Below are positions 24,457 to 37,500 of a DNA stretch of 64,000 bases, piece after piece. A program made the translations under genes and the position numbers. Position 1 is the first letter of the stretch, and every line of letters begins with the position of its first letter. Location of the stretch: contig NC_091497.1 of the NCBI RefSeq assembly GCF_947461875.1, positions 4,532,868 to 4,596,867 on the forward strand, read 5' to 3'. Source of the DNA: Haliaeetus albicilla (Eukaryota; Chordata; Aves; Accipitriformes; Accipitridae). Under the pieces are notes generated by a model. The model was not told where the DNA came from. It searched no databases and saw only the letters and a program-made list of their open reading frames with translations.

Positions 24457-27400
24457 GTACAGCAAAGGAAGTAGAAGGAATAGGAGGGTTTGACCTTGCA
24501 GCTCTCCTTATTCTGATTGACTGAATTCTCCATCCCTGCCTGCTGTTCAACAAACAGGCTGTGGTCTGTAAACAGCCTTAAATAGCCAGAGCCAAATGAT
24601 GCAGCAGTACAAAGATCAAAGCAGTCCAGCTCTCAATTACTCCACTTACAAAATACAAGAGTTTTCCACATTAAAAATCCTTAGTCTATAAAGAACATTA
24701 AACTGTCCTTTATAAATCATAATTCAGGATAATAATTGCAAAAGGACTGAGAAATAGTTCCAATGTCACCAGTGTTTGTTTTGATCCTAAAACTGTAATC
24801 AGATGATCTTTAAAAAATTAAATAGAAAATTAGAAGCACCTGAAAAATGGTTACTGATGTTTAAAACAAATCCACAATTTCAAGTGAGGAAATAAATATA
24901 TGTTTGTTATCACAAATACACCCTAGATGTCACAATTTTTTTTAAGAGAATGGAAAATTAAACAAAACAAAAAAAAAGAAAGGAAAAAAAACCAGAGAAA
25001 ACAGGACAGTGCTATCAAAACAACTTAATTAATTTTATACATAGAATATGTATAAACTGTCCAGCATATTCTCAGCTAGAAATTTCCAGGGTAGCCATAG
25101 AGAATTTTTAGGAAAGGTCTGTTTTTAGAAGCCCAGGGCTCTGTTGGCAACTTACCCTACCTGGTAAGCTTATCAGTTTAATAGAAGTAGAAAGAGAGGG
25201 CAAACGTATTACATACACTGGCAGCTATATTCTGATATCTTCTTTCCTGACAGTGATTTTCAGTCTGCCTTGCAGAAGTCAATGCAATTTGGAAAAATTA
25301 ATGACGTACTTTGATTAAGGTTATCAGAAGCTAATTCCCAAAAGTTACTTCCTAAAAACTTCTGTCGCAGGATGCGAAGCAAGTCATCTTTTGATGACTT
25401 TGGAGAAGAATACACATGCTGGACTTGTTATGCAAAAAAAGCAGAACCAGAAAAAATAGCTGAAAATAAAAAAAGCTGGAACTGTGTTTTATAGCTTAAA
25501 ACATTCAGTACCCCCAAAGTATCTAAACCATAAAGTTTTCCTACAGTCTTTTCTGGTGTTCTCACATGTTCTTCACAAATTAAAACCAAACAATAACAGC
25601 AACAACTATTGGAAGGAGCAAACCTAGAAACACTACTTCCCACAGTACGAAACAGAACCAAGATCATGAAGAAGAAAAAAACAGCCATGATATAACAGCA
25701 TCACAGCAGACCCAGGTCTCTGTAACTCTGGAGTACTGAGAAATCTGCAGCCATCAAGATCAATGAGAGAACAAGGTTAAAGGAAAGAAGAGATACTTCA
25801 AATTAATATCCAGATTTAACTTTCACAAAATTTCTATTGACCATAAATTACATATAATCTGCCCTTCAGCGTGTACAGCATTTATCTGAAGAATAAAAAG
25901 AGTTGTCAGCCTTAATAAACTATCCCATGATCCCTTTCAATTTATTTCCACAATGCTGACTGTGTTTACTGCGTTGAAAATCATTCCACATTAAAGGCCA
26001 TATCAGGGGAAAAGTTAGCAAGGACTTTGGCACAATACATATGATGAACTCTGTAAAATATTTCTCATATCTTTTCCCCTTGTGGCAAACAAACTAAAAT
26101 AAGAGGCAGGGAACAACTGGTTACTTTTTGAAATAATATAAAATAAAGCTACCCTGTGCAATTTTTTATTGCACCCCAGCTTTTTTTTTTTTGTCATTTT
26201 TAAAGCCTGTTTAAGGCACAAGTAATCCCACATTAAGGTCTAGAAGCCTCAATCTTTTTATTTCATACATATTCAAATATATGAAGTAAACTTTAAGGTT
26301 CAAAATTAAACTCAGTCTGTCTCAGAAACTGCAAGTTCTGAAACCTGACTTCTTTTTCTTTGGATTTCATTGTTATAAATACAAGATATAAGGGATTAAT
26401 TTGGCCTACTTCAATCTCCTAAAACTTAGATATTCCAAACTAATCTGGACACTTCTATAGTGGAGAAAACAAGTAAAGCTAAAGAGTGTTTCACCCACAA
26501 AATAGACAATCAAAAATAATTCAGGTGTCAAGCTTAAACTTAGACATCTGAGTGTTACTTGGCTAAAGTTGAGCAAAATACATCCAACCCAAGGTGACAT
26601 CACATACCTAATGAGAGGATAAAGTAGGTTGCACTTGGGACTAATCAAATTTGTGGGACTTCTGTGTACAAAAGGACTACACCTATTAAATACTCACTCC
26701 CTCTGTACGTACGTGACTTTTAAAATCTTTATTTTCAAGGACATTTCAGTGTCCCTGAAGTTCCCAAATGTACTCTGTGGGCTGCAGAATTTACCTCCAA
26801 CTTAGTATTTAACAATTCCATGTGTGTAAAATTTCATCAGGAATGTTGCCAAAGCAGCCAACTTTGGCAGTCTTTGACTATCGAGGATTACAAGGAGCAG
26901 GGGTTTCCAAACATTCCTCAGGTATGAATTGTGCATCACCAGAAAAGTCAGATCTTTAAACCTGTTCATTTGCTTTATTAGCTCAAGAGACTCTCTAAGA
27001 TTAGATTAGGTAGAAGACTACCTATATAACATATTTAATTGTCTTTAAATGCAATTTTCCATCTGGAAACAAGAAGGTAATTTACTTCCTAGGCGCCATC
27101 AAAATTCCTGTGGTCCAACAGCAAAAGTTTCACAAAATTGTCAGTGGTAAACACATTACAAGTCAAGAGCTATGTGGGTAGTACAAAGATATTCATCTCA
27201 AGGGGTGATTTGGCCCAGCTAAGATCTGAATCACCCTTTGGACCTTTTTCTTTCTCTCTCTTCACCCTAGTGGGAAACTAGGGCAACCAACCTCCTAAAG
27301 AAAAGACCAAGGTTAAGTGCCTGAAGACAGGAACGTAAGTCCAGGCTCAGAAACTAGTTTAGAAATAAATGTTTTGATTATGAAATTATTCCTAAGAAAA

Positions 27401-28709
27401 TGAGGAATAGCAATTGTTATGTGTGGGGGACTTTATAATGTTTTCTCCTCAGAAGTAAGGGAAATAGTAGCAACATCAAAAAACCTCCATATCTATTAAA
27501 CAAGAGACAGCAGAAGAGAGTGAAGAATCATTCTACGTGCTGGATGAATTTTTTAATAGCTAAAACAAGTTTGTTATGGTACTTAAAAAATTTATTGCAC
27601 CATTAGTTTGTACAAAATAATAACTTACTCTACAGGAGCTGCTTTCATAAAGAATTGTCACCATGAACTAGCAATCAAGGACAAATGAACGCATACATTC
27701 AGTATGATTACTAAAATACTTCAAAATTGCATTAATATCTACAAATAATCTGTCCAGAATATTATTTTTCATTCAAACTAAACCATTAATTTTGCATCAG
27801 CTATAAAACAGAGATTCTCTTTGTTACATTAAAGCTGTTCTAAATTATGACACTTCCTTAGAAGTCTTCCTGCAAAAAAGAATAGCATGAGTTTTAATGT
27901 ATTCTTACAAATTGATTTGCACTTTGCTATTATTAAAAAATAATCAGAACAAATAAAAAAAGGCATTTTATGCCCACCTTAGTCTTGGCAATTTGGTTAA
28001 AAGCATAGAATTGTAATTGTGTTTTTACAGCACTTTCCTTGAGTTGATTTGCTAAAATTTGAACATTTATTCAAGTAAAATGCTATTTACATATGGTAAG
28101 AAATACACCCCAGTGTTTCCTGGATAGGTGAGACAACAGTGATTCAAGAAGTATGCCACTAGTAAAAGTCATTATTTGAAGAGGATCCAACACAGCTAAC
28201 CATGAATATATTACTTTATCCACTCTACAAAATTTACTAGATCAAAAAATAAATTACTGCTTAGTTTGAGAAGTGAAGGGGGGAATATGTTGCCACTTAC
28301 TTTCTATATACTTTATTATATTTAGGCAGAATGCAGACACTCAGTGGGGTAAAGACTTTTAGATAAAAGTGAATTTCCATAGGGTTAGTATTCACAAGAA
28401 GAATGTCTTTTTCATCCCTGCTCTTCAAAAAATTTGCAAACATAAGTTTGGCATGAAGGAAGAAAGATCACAAGAAATACAACCATTTTGTGCCAGAACT
28501 ATTTCAAAACTACAAGGCAGTGGCACTCCATTCAGGAAGAAGAATAAGCTAAAATGCCTCCTTTACCAGTCACCTCAATCTTCTGAGAGAGGAATAAAAG
28601 AAAGAATGCGAAGCCCTTGGCTAGTGCCTCCTGTGTGTGCTGTTCACCATTTGCACAATGTGCTTAGTGCAATGCAGCCCCTACACTTAATAGAGTTCAT
28701 TTAATGATT

Positions 28710-28812
28710 GTAATCAAATAATCAAATAATAATAACCAACAACCACGGTAACAATAAATAAGGAGCAAAATAAATAATTAATAAATAATAATGTAATAAT
28801 AAATATTAATGA
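28710..28812 (+). repeat. AT-rich (TAA)n/(AATA)n low-complexity tract
   Basis: Degenerate AATA, ATCAAATA and TAATAA units, interrupted near 28,740 by a short GC-richer insert (CCACGG). Typical interrupted microsatellite. Confidence 0.85.
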
Positions 28813-29649
28813 AGAGGAATAACAATATATCATGGACTATCACAAGTTCAGACGTGACTTGAATAGTTTGATAATTATCTTCGCACGTTATGAAACATCG
28901 GAGTGCTGGTTCGCGTGAAAGCGGGGTTATAGCTCTATCATCCTGAGGGAGGAAACAGTCCAACATATCAAAGCATTTATTCAGGCTTCCCCAAATATAT
29001 TCAGGTAGTCACATGTCTGTGCTAGTGCATGTATACATGCATACACGACTCATTTAAAAGAAATCTCTATCCCTTTGCATAGAAATGTTACTGCACATGG
29101 GCTGGCATCATCTTGGTTCTCGCCTGGCATAAGAATTTTTCATTTCACTTCCGCACTTATGTATGAAAGCGTTGTAATGTTCTTTAGAAGTGAAAACTAA
29201 AGCTTCCAGACTTATGACTCCAAGTCTTATAATTCAGTCTTCATAGCACAAGAGATGAATCACTTGCCCTAATTTATGGGTCTATAGGTTGGATGCCTAA
29301 ACTTAGGATAGTAGTGTACACTTCTTTTTAATTATTATTACTATCCTTTTTATTACTGCACAGCAAAAGACACCTCTGGTGAACATTCATTCCCATCTGA
29401 AAATAGGTATTGAAGATGAGCAAAACCAGTAGGCTTCCACTGACTATAGAAGGAGCTTAAGTGACTGGCTTAGATTCAACAACTAACTTTCAGACAGCTA
29501 AAACTGCAGAAAATAAATCCCCCCTCACAAAAACAAAAACATGAGAAGGTCCCCTGACACAGACCTAAATAATAACCAGCTTAATTTTTCCGGATCAAAA
29601 TGCTCTAAGTGGTCAATACGTAAGCTCTAAATAAGCAAAAAGTTCTGAG

Positions 29650-29970
29650 GTGCCTCCGGTAGTTGTACCCCCGAGCACACCTCGTACGTTACCCCGGCAG
29701 TCAGAGGGAAAAGGTAGGTGCTGTGAAAGATCTCCAGAGGCTTATTCTGCACAGGAAAATGTATGGAGAGAGAACGACCCTCTGAAGGCCAGCAGAGCCC
29801 CAACGCAGCTCCGTACGTGGAAGCACGAACGTCACTTCATGGAGGGCTTCATAAGGAGCCCAAGGAAGAAGATGCCGAAATTAGGCAGGCTGGGTCCTAC
29901 CCAAACAGTGCTCAGGAGAAGCAATATTCACTTTCCTGTATTCACCCTTGATTACACTACTATGACATAA
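29650..29970 (+). other. CpG-enriched patch with 106-codon open frame
   Basis: About twelve CpG dinucleotides fall between 29,650 and 29,880 in otherwise CpG-poor DNA, and the plus strand stays open for 106 codons from an ATA/ATG-like start context. The translation is basic and Pro/Ser/Arg-rich without a domain I recognise. A donor-like AAGGTAGGT sits at about 29,710. This could be an unannotated exon, a small promoter-like element or the remnant of a GC-rich repeat. I do not call it a gene. Confidence 0.25.
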
Positions 29971-29989
29971 ATACTGTTTTTATAACTGA

Positions 29990-30180
29990 ATTACCAGCCC
30001 CTTAAAATTCATGTTTCAGTAACAGGATTGGTGACAGCACCTCAGCTGTAATGGCATAACAGTGCCATTGTAATTATCATTATAGGAACAGATCTTACAG
30101 CGAGGCAGTGGTACACTCATTAATTCCCTTGCCTGATGCAGCCAGCATTCAGATACAGCTCCAAGTCTAAAGGTTAGAAG
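29990..30180. promoter_or_regulatory. Candidate conserved non-coding (enhancer-like) segment
   Basis: A non-coding stretch with dense motifs of the type seen in developmental enhancers: an E-box CAGCTG (30,043-30,048), a homeodomain core TAATTA (30,071-30,076), several ATTA words, and an inverted repeat AATGGCA/TGCCATT (30,050-30,056 and 30,063-30,069). Conservation cannot be assessed from one sequence, so this is inference from motif texture only. Confidence 0.25.
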
Positions 30181-33100
30181 TCATATCAATCTGCTCCATA
30201 AATGTTTATTTTAGAGAGATGCAATGTCATAAGGGGCTAGCAGAGAAAAGCCTATGTGTTCATATGGTGACCCTGAAGCAACAAATTAAAAATGTTAATA
30301 TCCATTTAGATTAATTTTCTATAACTTTTTTTTAGCATAATGGTGATAAAAAAAAAATTAAAGAAAATTCAGTACATTAACACATGATTAACAGATTTAG
30401 CAGTGGATTTGTCATTGTTACTGCATTTAGAAAGGTTGCTCGTAGGAGGGTATCATATGTACTAAAGCTTGCTATTACAGAATTGTTTGTGTTTCAATAT
30501 CCTAACTTTAGATTGCAGTGTCAATACGCAGGGACCTGGTTTTTTACCTTGTGAGATTGCAGTCCCCTTCTTGCTTCAGGAATTTAGGTTCTCTGAAAGC
30601 TCATGCATTTAAGCAAACTGTGAGATACCTCATAATTTGGACATCAATTGATTTTTGGTTTGCTGTCTGTCTTAAGCAATGATTACATGACATGACGATA
30701 TACCCTGTCTTTTTTCACATGGAGGTAATGAATGAAGGGACAGCCAAACACCACCATAATATAACATTATACTGTTTAAATAAAGATACACATTGGAAAA
30801 CTAGTGAACATTAAACACCAGTCGTAAAGCTGCCAACCAAACTTCCCCACACATGTATATACATTTTTTTCTTTTCTTCTGTGTATGTGCTTTGTCTAGA
30901 AGCCTAGAATAACTGCAGTTCACTTTTGCTAGACAACCACTAACTGACTAGACTTCTCAAGCTTGATTAATCTGAACGATTGAGAATGAAATCCAGCTGA
31001 AAGCTGTAGTCATTTATGCAGTCTTTAAATTATTTAGGAAGGCTATTTTTCCTGGGAGGACTGGAAAAACCTTTCATTAATTATTCTTGCTTTTCCTGTT
31101 CCATCTTAACATACATACATGGCAATTTATGAAACTAATTCTAGATGCTCTTTCGGTGTTTTCTGTCATTATCTCCTATGTGCTAACGAAGTTTTAAAGT
31201 TGAAATGCGTATGAATCCACAGAGACCATGCTGGCATGTTTCATTACTGGTTCAAGCTTACCATTTGACAGACAACGCCAAATGTAAAAGTTTCCTCAGA
31301 AAATAATCCAAAACACATAATGTACACAGATACGGGACACAAAACTTAAAGGCTACTTGAATTTATATATTTTTTTTACATGCTGTATCACTAGCAAAAC
31401 AATAACTGCTTTCCTACGTGAAGCAAGGCAAGACCCCTACCTTGCCTCTACTGGTGGCCCTGCCCAGCGCAGCGAGCTCAGTGCGATGTACATTCCATAA
31501 ACTGGGAGCCCTTCGGGAGACCTTCTGGAGAGAAAAATGCTTTGCCCTTTCCTCCAGGACAAAACATGGGTAAAATCATGGAAGGGTCACAAGCTGAGAG
31601 GTTGATCCTTGCTGCCTGTCTTTCAGAGGAAGCTGGATTAGAGGCAGCGTAGATAGTTTTGGCCATTGACTTGAACGGCCTTTGCAGTTAATCATCCTTG
31701 GCCCATGAGCCAGCCCAGCCCAGCTGCTTGGATCAGCTCTTGGACAGGTAGCAGGGAGGCAATCAAGACACAGTGAAACAAGAAGTAATGATCATTACAG
31801 AAAATGAATGGGCGAAAGAGAGAATATCCCTCATATGTAAATCTGATAACATCATTACGTGATTAATGTCGGGTAGTTTGCTCGCTTTGTTTTCTTTCAG
31901 AGATGTCAGCGCTGGCAACTGGGAGCCAAACAGTAACAAATCAATCCTGTTGTTCCTGAATGTAATTAGGCACTAATATTGGGAAAAGACTGATACTGTG
32001 TTTTCTAGAAATAACACTATTCACTGTCATGTTTTCAATACTTATTGCAAAAAGCTCAAGGACCTTAGAATGCAAAGACTGCATATGTCAAATTGTGTCT
32101 GAAACACTGAGTACACGGGAGATTAGAAAACAAAAATGCACTTGTTTTTTTCTTTTTGACGTGGGCAAAGCCATTTTTTCTTCTTTCAAGCTCTCCTTGC
32201 CTTCTGAAGTTAAAATGCTTTTAACCAAAAATTAACTATAAAAAGTCAGTCACTATGCACCCCATCACACAGACATAAAACTTCCACCCACAACAGCAAT
32301 GTTGAACAGAAGCAATATTGTCATTAAGTAAGTATGTCCTTAAGTGTCAGGAATGAAGTCTAGGAAATTAAATTACAGACAAGCTTAAACAGTAAGAGTA
32401 TCCAGAATGAAGTCTCTCAGAAGAATGGACAGGGTCAATGGAGAGGCAAGTCACTGTAATAATTCCTATTCCTGCCATAAGGAAAACAAAATAGATTACT
32501 TAATTCAGAAATATTTCATGAGCAGGAAAAGTGCAGTGTGCTGAGTAAGAAAGGAAAAAAGGCATCTACGCTTTGGAAGGATTTGTAGTTGCAACATCTC
32601 CTTCCAGCATTAACGTAAAAATTCTGAAATTGGGTATCAAAGGTCAGCATCATAGTGCTGGTTAATACACAGAAAAATAGAAAACTGATTTCCCAACATT
32701 AAATAACATCTCAGAAGAGAAAATGATGACTTACTACAGAACTGTAATTGTTTTTTCTGGTTTTGGATTAAATTAAATGGGTTGCTGAGATTCCTTCAGT
32801 AATTTTAATGGTTCTACAATGAAATGATGTGGAAATTAAAACATCACTTTCTCCATCATGAGCAAAAAAATAGCAGATATGAAAGAATGATGACAGTACA
32901 TGCAGACAAACCATGTGTGCAGAACTGAACTGTAGAGTGGTGTTCAAATGTATTTTATAAAAAATCCATAATGTAGCCAGAAAGCACCTAATAAATTAAC
33001 CACTTCCAAGCAAAAATTTCAACCAGATATATTCCTACAGCAATAAACAGAATAATAATGGCCCCTTAGTTATCCGGTAATGTAATAAAACTTAAAATAG

Positions 33101-34239
33101 ATTTAACATTTCTGGTTTTAAAGATTCCAATTTTAGACACCACTCTTGGAATGGAAAAGGTAAATTTTGGAGAACAACTATTTTATCATACCAAACCTTC
33201 ATTATGATGACCCTTCACTTACTTACATTAAAATATTCAAAACCCAGGTAACACAGAGTCAGACTGCTGGCCATGGTTTTAGCTAGGTTCCATGAACTTC
33301 ATGTAAAGAAAAAATATTAAGTTTTACAGGTATCTATTACACCTTTAATAAATTCACGATACACACGGAGTTCTAGATCCTTATGTCTCTATAGCTATAT
33401 GCACAGGTGGAAGTATGTCAGGCCCCACATGTTTATAACTGTATAATACTGAACCTAACTGTACAATTAACTAACAAAAAATTAATTACCTTGCACTAAT
33501 GGGAGCTTTTTAAGATATAGTGTTCATGCACGCATTCCACTGCTAATGCACGTGTACCTCATGGGAGAGAGCTTAAAGATTTGAGGTTAGTAGTAGTATC
33601 CTTTCTCTGTGTGCCAAATCTTTGTATTTGAAGAGAAAGACTTAGAGGGACTCACAGTAACCACATCCCAGTTGCCCACTGACCCCAGACATGGAGCCAT
33701 GCCTGGCTACAAGGCAGGGATGGATATTGGATTAGCTATATGATGTAAGTAAAGCCAGCGCGGTTGAGAGAACTGCTGTTACTCTAAGATGAGTAGCTTT
33801 TTCTCTTTTGACAACCACACATATGTGCACAGCCCAATTAGTAGAGCATTTCATCTGGTGGTGCAATACCAGAATACCAGAAAAGCAAGCAAAGCACCAT
33901 GGTGCTGAATGAAGCCCTGGAGGTGGACATTTCACCGAACGTTATGTGACCATTGGAAATACGAATAGATGTCTGTACATTTGTTTCTTGCCTGAGATTA
34001 CAGTGGCTGCTGTTTCATCATGTATACAAAGACCAATTTTAATGGGCTTCTTTCAGACTAATGCCAAAACATAGCAAAAGCACTGGAAAAACCTTTTGCT
34101 CTTCTGTATCTCAGTTGTTAGGCAGCTAACACTCTTAGTGTACTGAGGGCCAGGCTTAGGTGACTTTTCTCATTGTCCTGAATTATTCCAGGTCCATTCA
34201 CTGAAGGTGATAAAATGAAAGAAACTCAGTTTTGACAAG
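30181..34239. other. Gene-empty DNA
   Basis: No supported gene. A GC-richer part near 31,430-31,750 has a few CpGs and short frames on both strands, but no recognisable protein content. Confidence 0.6.
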
Positions 34240-34551
34240 CTCTGTGGACCCTTTCCCAGGTGTGACAGAAGAGCAGCCTTTGGCTCGATTTGCTCTCAGT
34301 TGGTGGGAAGGAATATCTCCAAACTTCGCACATCCTTCAAACAGCAGTTTCTAGGAAAGGTGTGGAAACCTGCAGGCTCTCCCCCTCTCCTGGGTAGTTT
34401 CTCCTACAGCAGCTGATGCAGTTCGCAGTTGGAGCTTTGCAGACCCCTTATTTTTCCTTGACATTTTGCTGAAGGTGCATCTCAGCTGGGCTGCAGGCGT
34501 TGGGAGCCAGTCCGCAGGTTTAGTTTCACTGCAGTCATCATGCAGGTAAGC
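34240..34551 (+). other. Possible first exon ending ATGCAG|GTAAGC
   Basis: A GC-richer stretch ends in a very good vertebrate splice donor, ATGCAG|GTAAGC. The ATG is at 34,540-34,542 and the intron would start at 34,546. If real, the exon would be mostly 5' untranslated with only two codons before the intron. There is no clear TATA box or CpG island, and no partner exon was recognised, so this is only a candidate. Confidence 0.2.
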
Positions 34552-37500
34552 TCAAAAGCTGAAGCATATCAAAGCTGAACTAGTCCCCAGATATATTCTT
34601 TCCTTAATTTTTTTTTCTCTTTTTTTCTCAAAACTCTCATTGTGCTTCCTTTGCTTTCAGAGAGTAGTACAGAAAGTTCTCTTGTGACTAATTCTGGACC
34701 TATAAAATTTGCTCAATTACCACAAAGTGCCATAAAGGAGAGTGAAGAGAGTGTCTGTATTCAAAGGCATTTAGTTCAAATCCTACTGAAGTTCTATTTT
34801 TCATTTAGAAACGCTATAACCTCTCCATCAATTATATTGCCAGTTCTACCTTTTTAAAGCAAGAAGTGGATGGGTAGAAGAAAGAAACGTCCAAATAAAA
34901 ATTACTTTTTGATCACATTTAGCAGCCATATCTTCACCTGTAATCCCCAGAAAATCCTCTTGCTATTGTCGCTGCTATTTAAAGATAAATATGGGCTGTG
35001 GAGGAGATGCATTTTCTTCAAACTGAGAGATTCAGTCCCCATTAGCTGTCTCTGACCCCCAAAGACAGGACAGATATATACTATAAAACACTTAGACCAC
35101 TTCAGAAGTTTTTAAAAATACTTTTGCACTAGTTTTCTTACAAGGCATTGCTGCGTTTGGAACACACAATACGGCAGACCAGTAGTGCACAATTAATTCA
35201 CAGTCAGAACGAAGCTTATTGCATAAGGACAACAGGATTTGGCTTGCTATGAACCAGGTAGCTACAAAACATTTTTGATGGCTTTTTGACCAAAAAGTAA
35301 GAAACAGAAAGAAAGCTCTGAAAATCTTCCCACTGATTAAAATAAATTACAAAAATAAATTACCTTAGAATTTGGTAGTGTTGACTTTAAAAATGGTTTC
35401 TATTCTAGCTCAAGGCAAGTTCTACAGGTTGATTACAAAACCAATGAAAATAAGATGCTGACACAATGTCAACTTTAGAGTAATAATTGCACTGCTATAA
35501 TAATCTGTTTAATTGTTGTTTATTGTAATTAAAATCTCATGGAACACCAGAGTTGCAATTTTCTTTTCCGTGTCAGCAAGGTTTCCTTTCATAGAACAGT
35601 TTGCCCAAAGCAACCAGTGATGTGACAAGACAGACATTAATCAAAGGACCTTACAAAGCTACACCTGGTATCCTTGAGGCAAAATGTTTGCCAAAACACA
35701 AACCCCACATAAATCGGAGCATGGTAGGTATGGGGACATTGTTATGCTTGAAAGCAAACATTTTACAATTCATTTTTAAATATTTATTATATGAAGGAAT
35801 ATTCATGAGCCAAAATTATTCACTTAATGACCAAAATACCTCTCATTGAGAAGACTGACAGCTAATTATAATTAACAAGACCAATAATTTTCCCATATCC
35901 ATTTTCCAGATGTTAATGTAAACTAGATTGACAACAAAGATAGACATAACAAAGGAGTCTAAGAGAATTCATTTGCACCTGCTCAATACCAAAACATCAC
36001 AGAGGTCAGCAGAAAATTCAGAGTTAATTTTAAGATTTTGATACGTTGAAATGACATTCGGCCTCTGTGGAACATTGAGGGCAAACTCAATGAAAATTTA
36101 TACCACCAAAGAAATCTGGATTAAAAAAAGAACCCTAAAGATAATTAATATCACTTTTACATAGTGCATCAGTAATGCTGAAGCTTAATGTGAAATAAAC
36201 ACTTGAGTCAAGTTAATCTGATGCTAAAATGATTGGGCAATTTATTACAGCTTAAGAAGGACATTGCCACAAGAACAGGAAATAAAGGTTTTAAAACTTG
36301 AGGTAATTATTTTCAATCAGAGCTGCTTTCAAGGTCAAATGTTTAATACTAGCCATTATTTTCTCTCTGCTAACTTCGGCAGGCATTTCACGTCTCATCC
36401 ATAAATAATTAAAGAAGTAACTGCTGTATCAGCTTAACCTTTGGAGAAAAACTTGAGTGTCCAAGGTAAAAGATTTTATTCTGTTTTTAGTGTCCCCAAA
36501 AGACAGCAATATACAGTTTATCTGGCCTAACAAATACTGCGTACTGCTTTCTAATTCAACAATATAAACTTTTCCTAATAAGCTTTCTCTGTGATTTATT
36601 TTTCCGTTTGGACCATACTCAGCTACTTCAGCAAATTGAGACAAATAACAAAACCAAAAGCTCTCTGTAAATGCAACCTGCTAACACAAAAGAAATTAAA
36701 TGGAATTTAAGCGGCTGGCAGGCAAGGATGAAGTAATAGTTGATGTGGGGTTTTATTCTACTAATATTGTAACTATTTGAAATGAAGAAATACTGGGAAG
36801 AGAGTGGAGGTACTAGGTTTGTTTTTAATTTGCTTGTTGTTATACAAAGGTCTATATCTAGTAATGCCTTTATATTAATCAGATATTTATATAAGACCAT
36901 ATACCATAGACTGGAATGTTGGCATCAAAGACGACCAAAAATAAGTGAAGGAAATAAGTGGCTTATAACATTCTGTGCTATTAAATTCTGAAATGAACAT
37001 TACTTGCTGAGCATCAGCATCTTGCACTAGTGTTGATGTCCTCTGTATTAATCATATTTGGCTTTTCAGATCACAAATTCAGTACTAAGTACATTCATTC
37101 CAACTCAGTAAGTGTTGAAGTACACGCTAGCCATTTTCTCCAAAACAAAATAAAAGAATAAGGGAATTATATGCTTGTTCTAACACTAAGCAAACTTTTA
37201 AATCTTTTTCTGTTTTTTCTTTTTTTGTGAGCCTGCTTGTATTCAAATAAATGTTCTTTGTGGGGCTATGTGTAATTTGGGGAGTTAACCAAGGAATCAG
37301 TATTTTACAAGTGCTTAATCATAAGTTGATGTTGATTTTTACACATCAAGGCTTAAGCACAAAGAAGTTATAAATTGAAAGGAAGCTTTGGGAATCGTAA
37401 GAGATGTCACCGTAAATTAGAAGAAGAAATCAAGCACAATATATAGATACACGCATATACAAGAATGCTTAAAAAAAAGGAAAGAAAAAAGTAGGAAATC

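Larger units (their letters stand above)
19344..28709. other. Gene-empty AT-rich DNA
   Basis: More than 9 kb without a supported gene. It contains A18 at 23,916-23,933, a 15-bp tandem duplication at 24,427-24,456, an A-rich stretch near 24,960-25,000 and a pyrimidine tract ending in GCAG near 21,048-21,061. Open frames are all under 112 codons, and none shows a recognisable domain. Confidence 0.65.

Noticed and set aside
34769..34790. TAGTTCAAATCCTACT resembling a tRNA T-arm
   Set aside because: No acceptor, D or anticodon stems pair around it.
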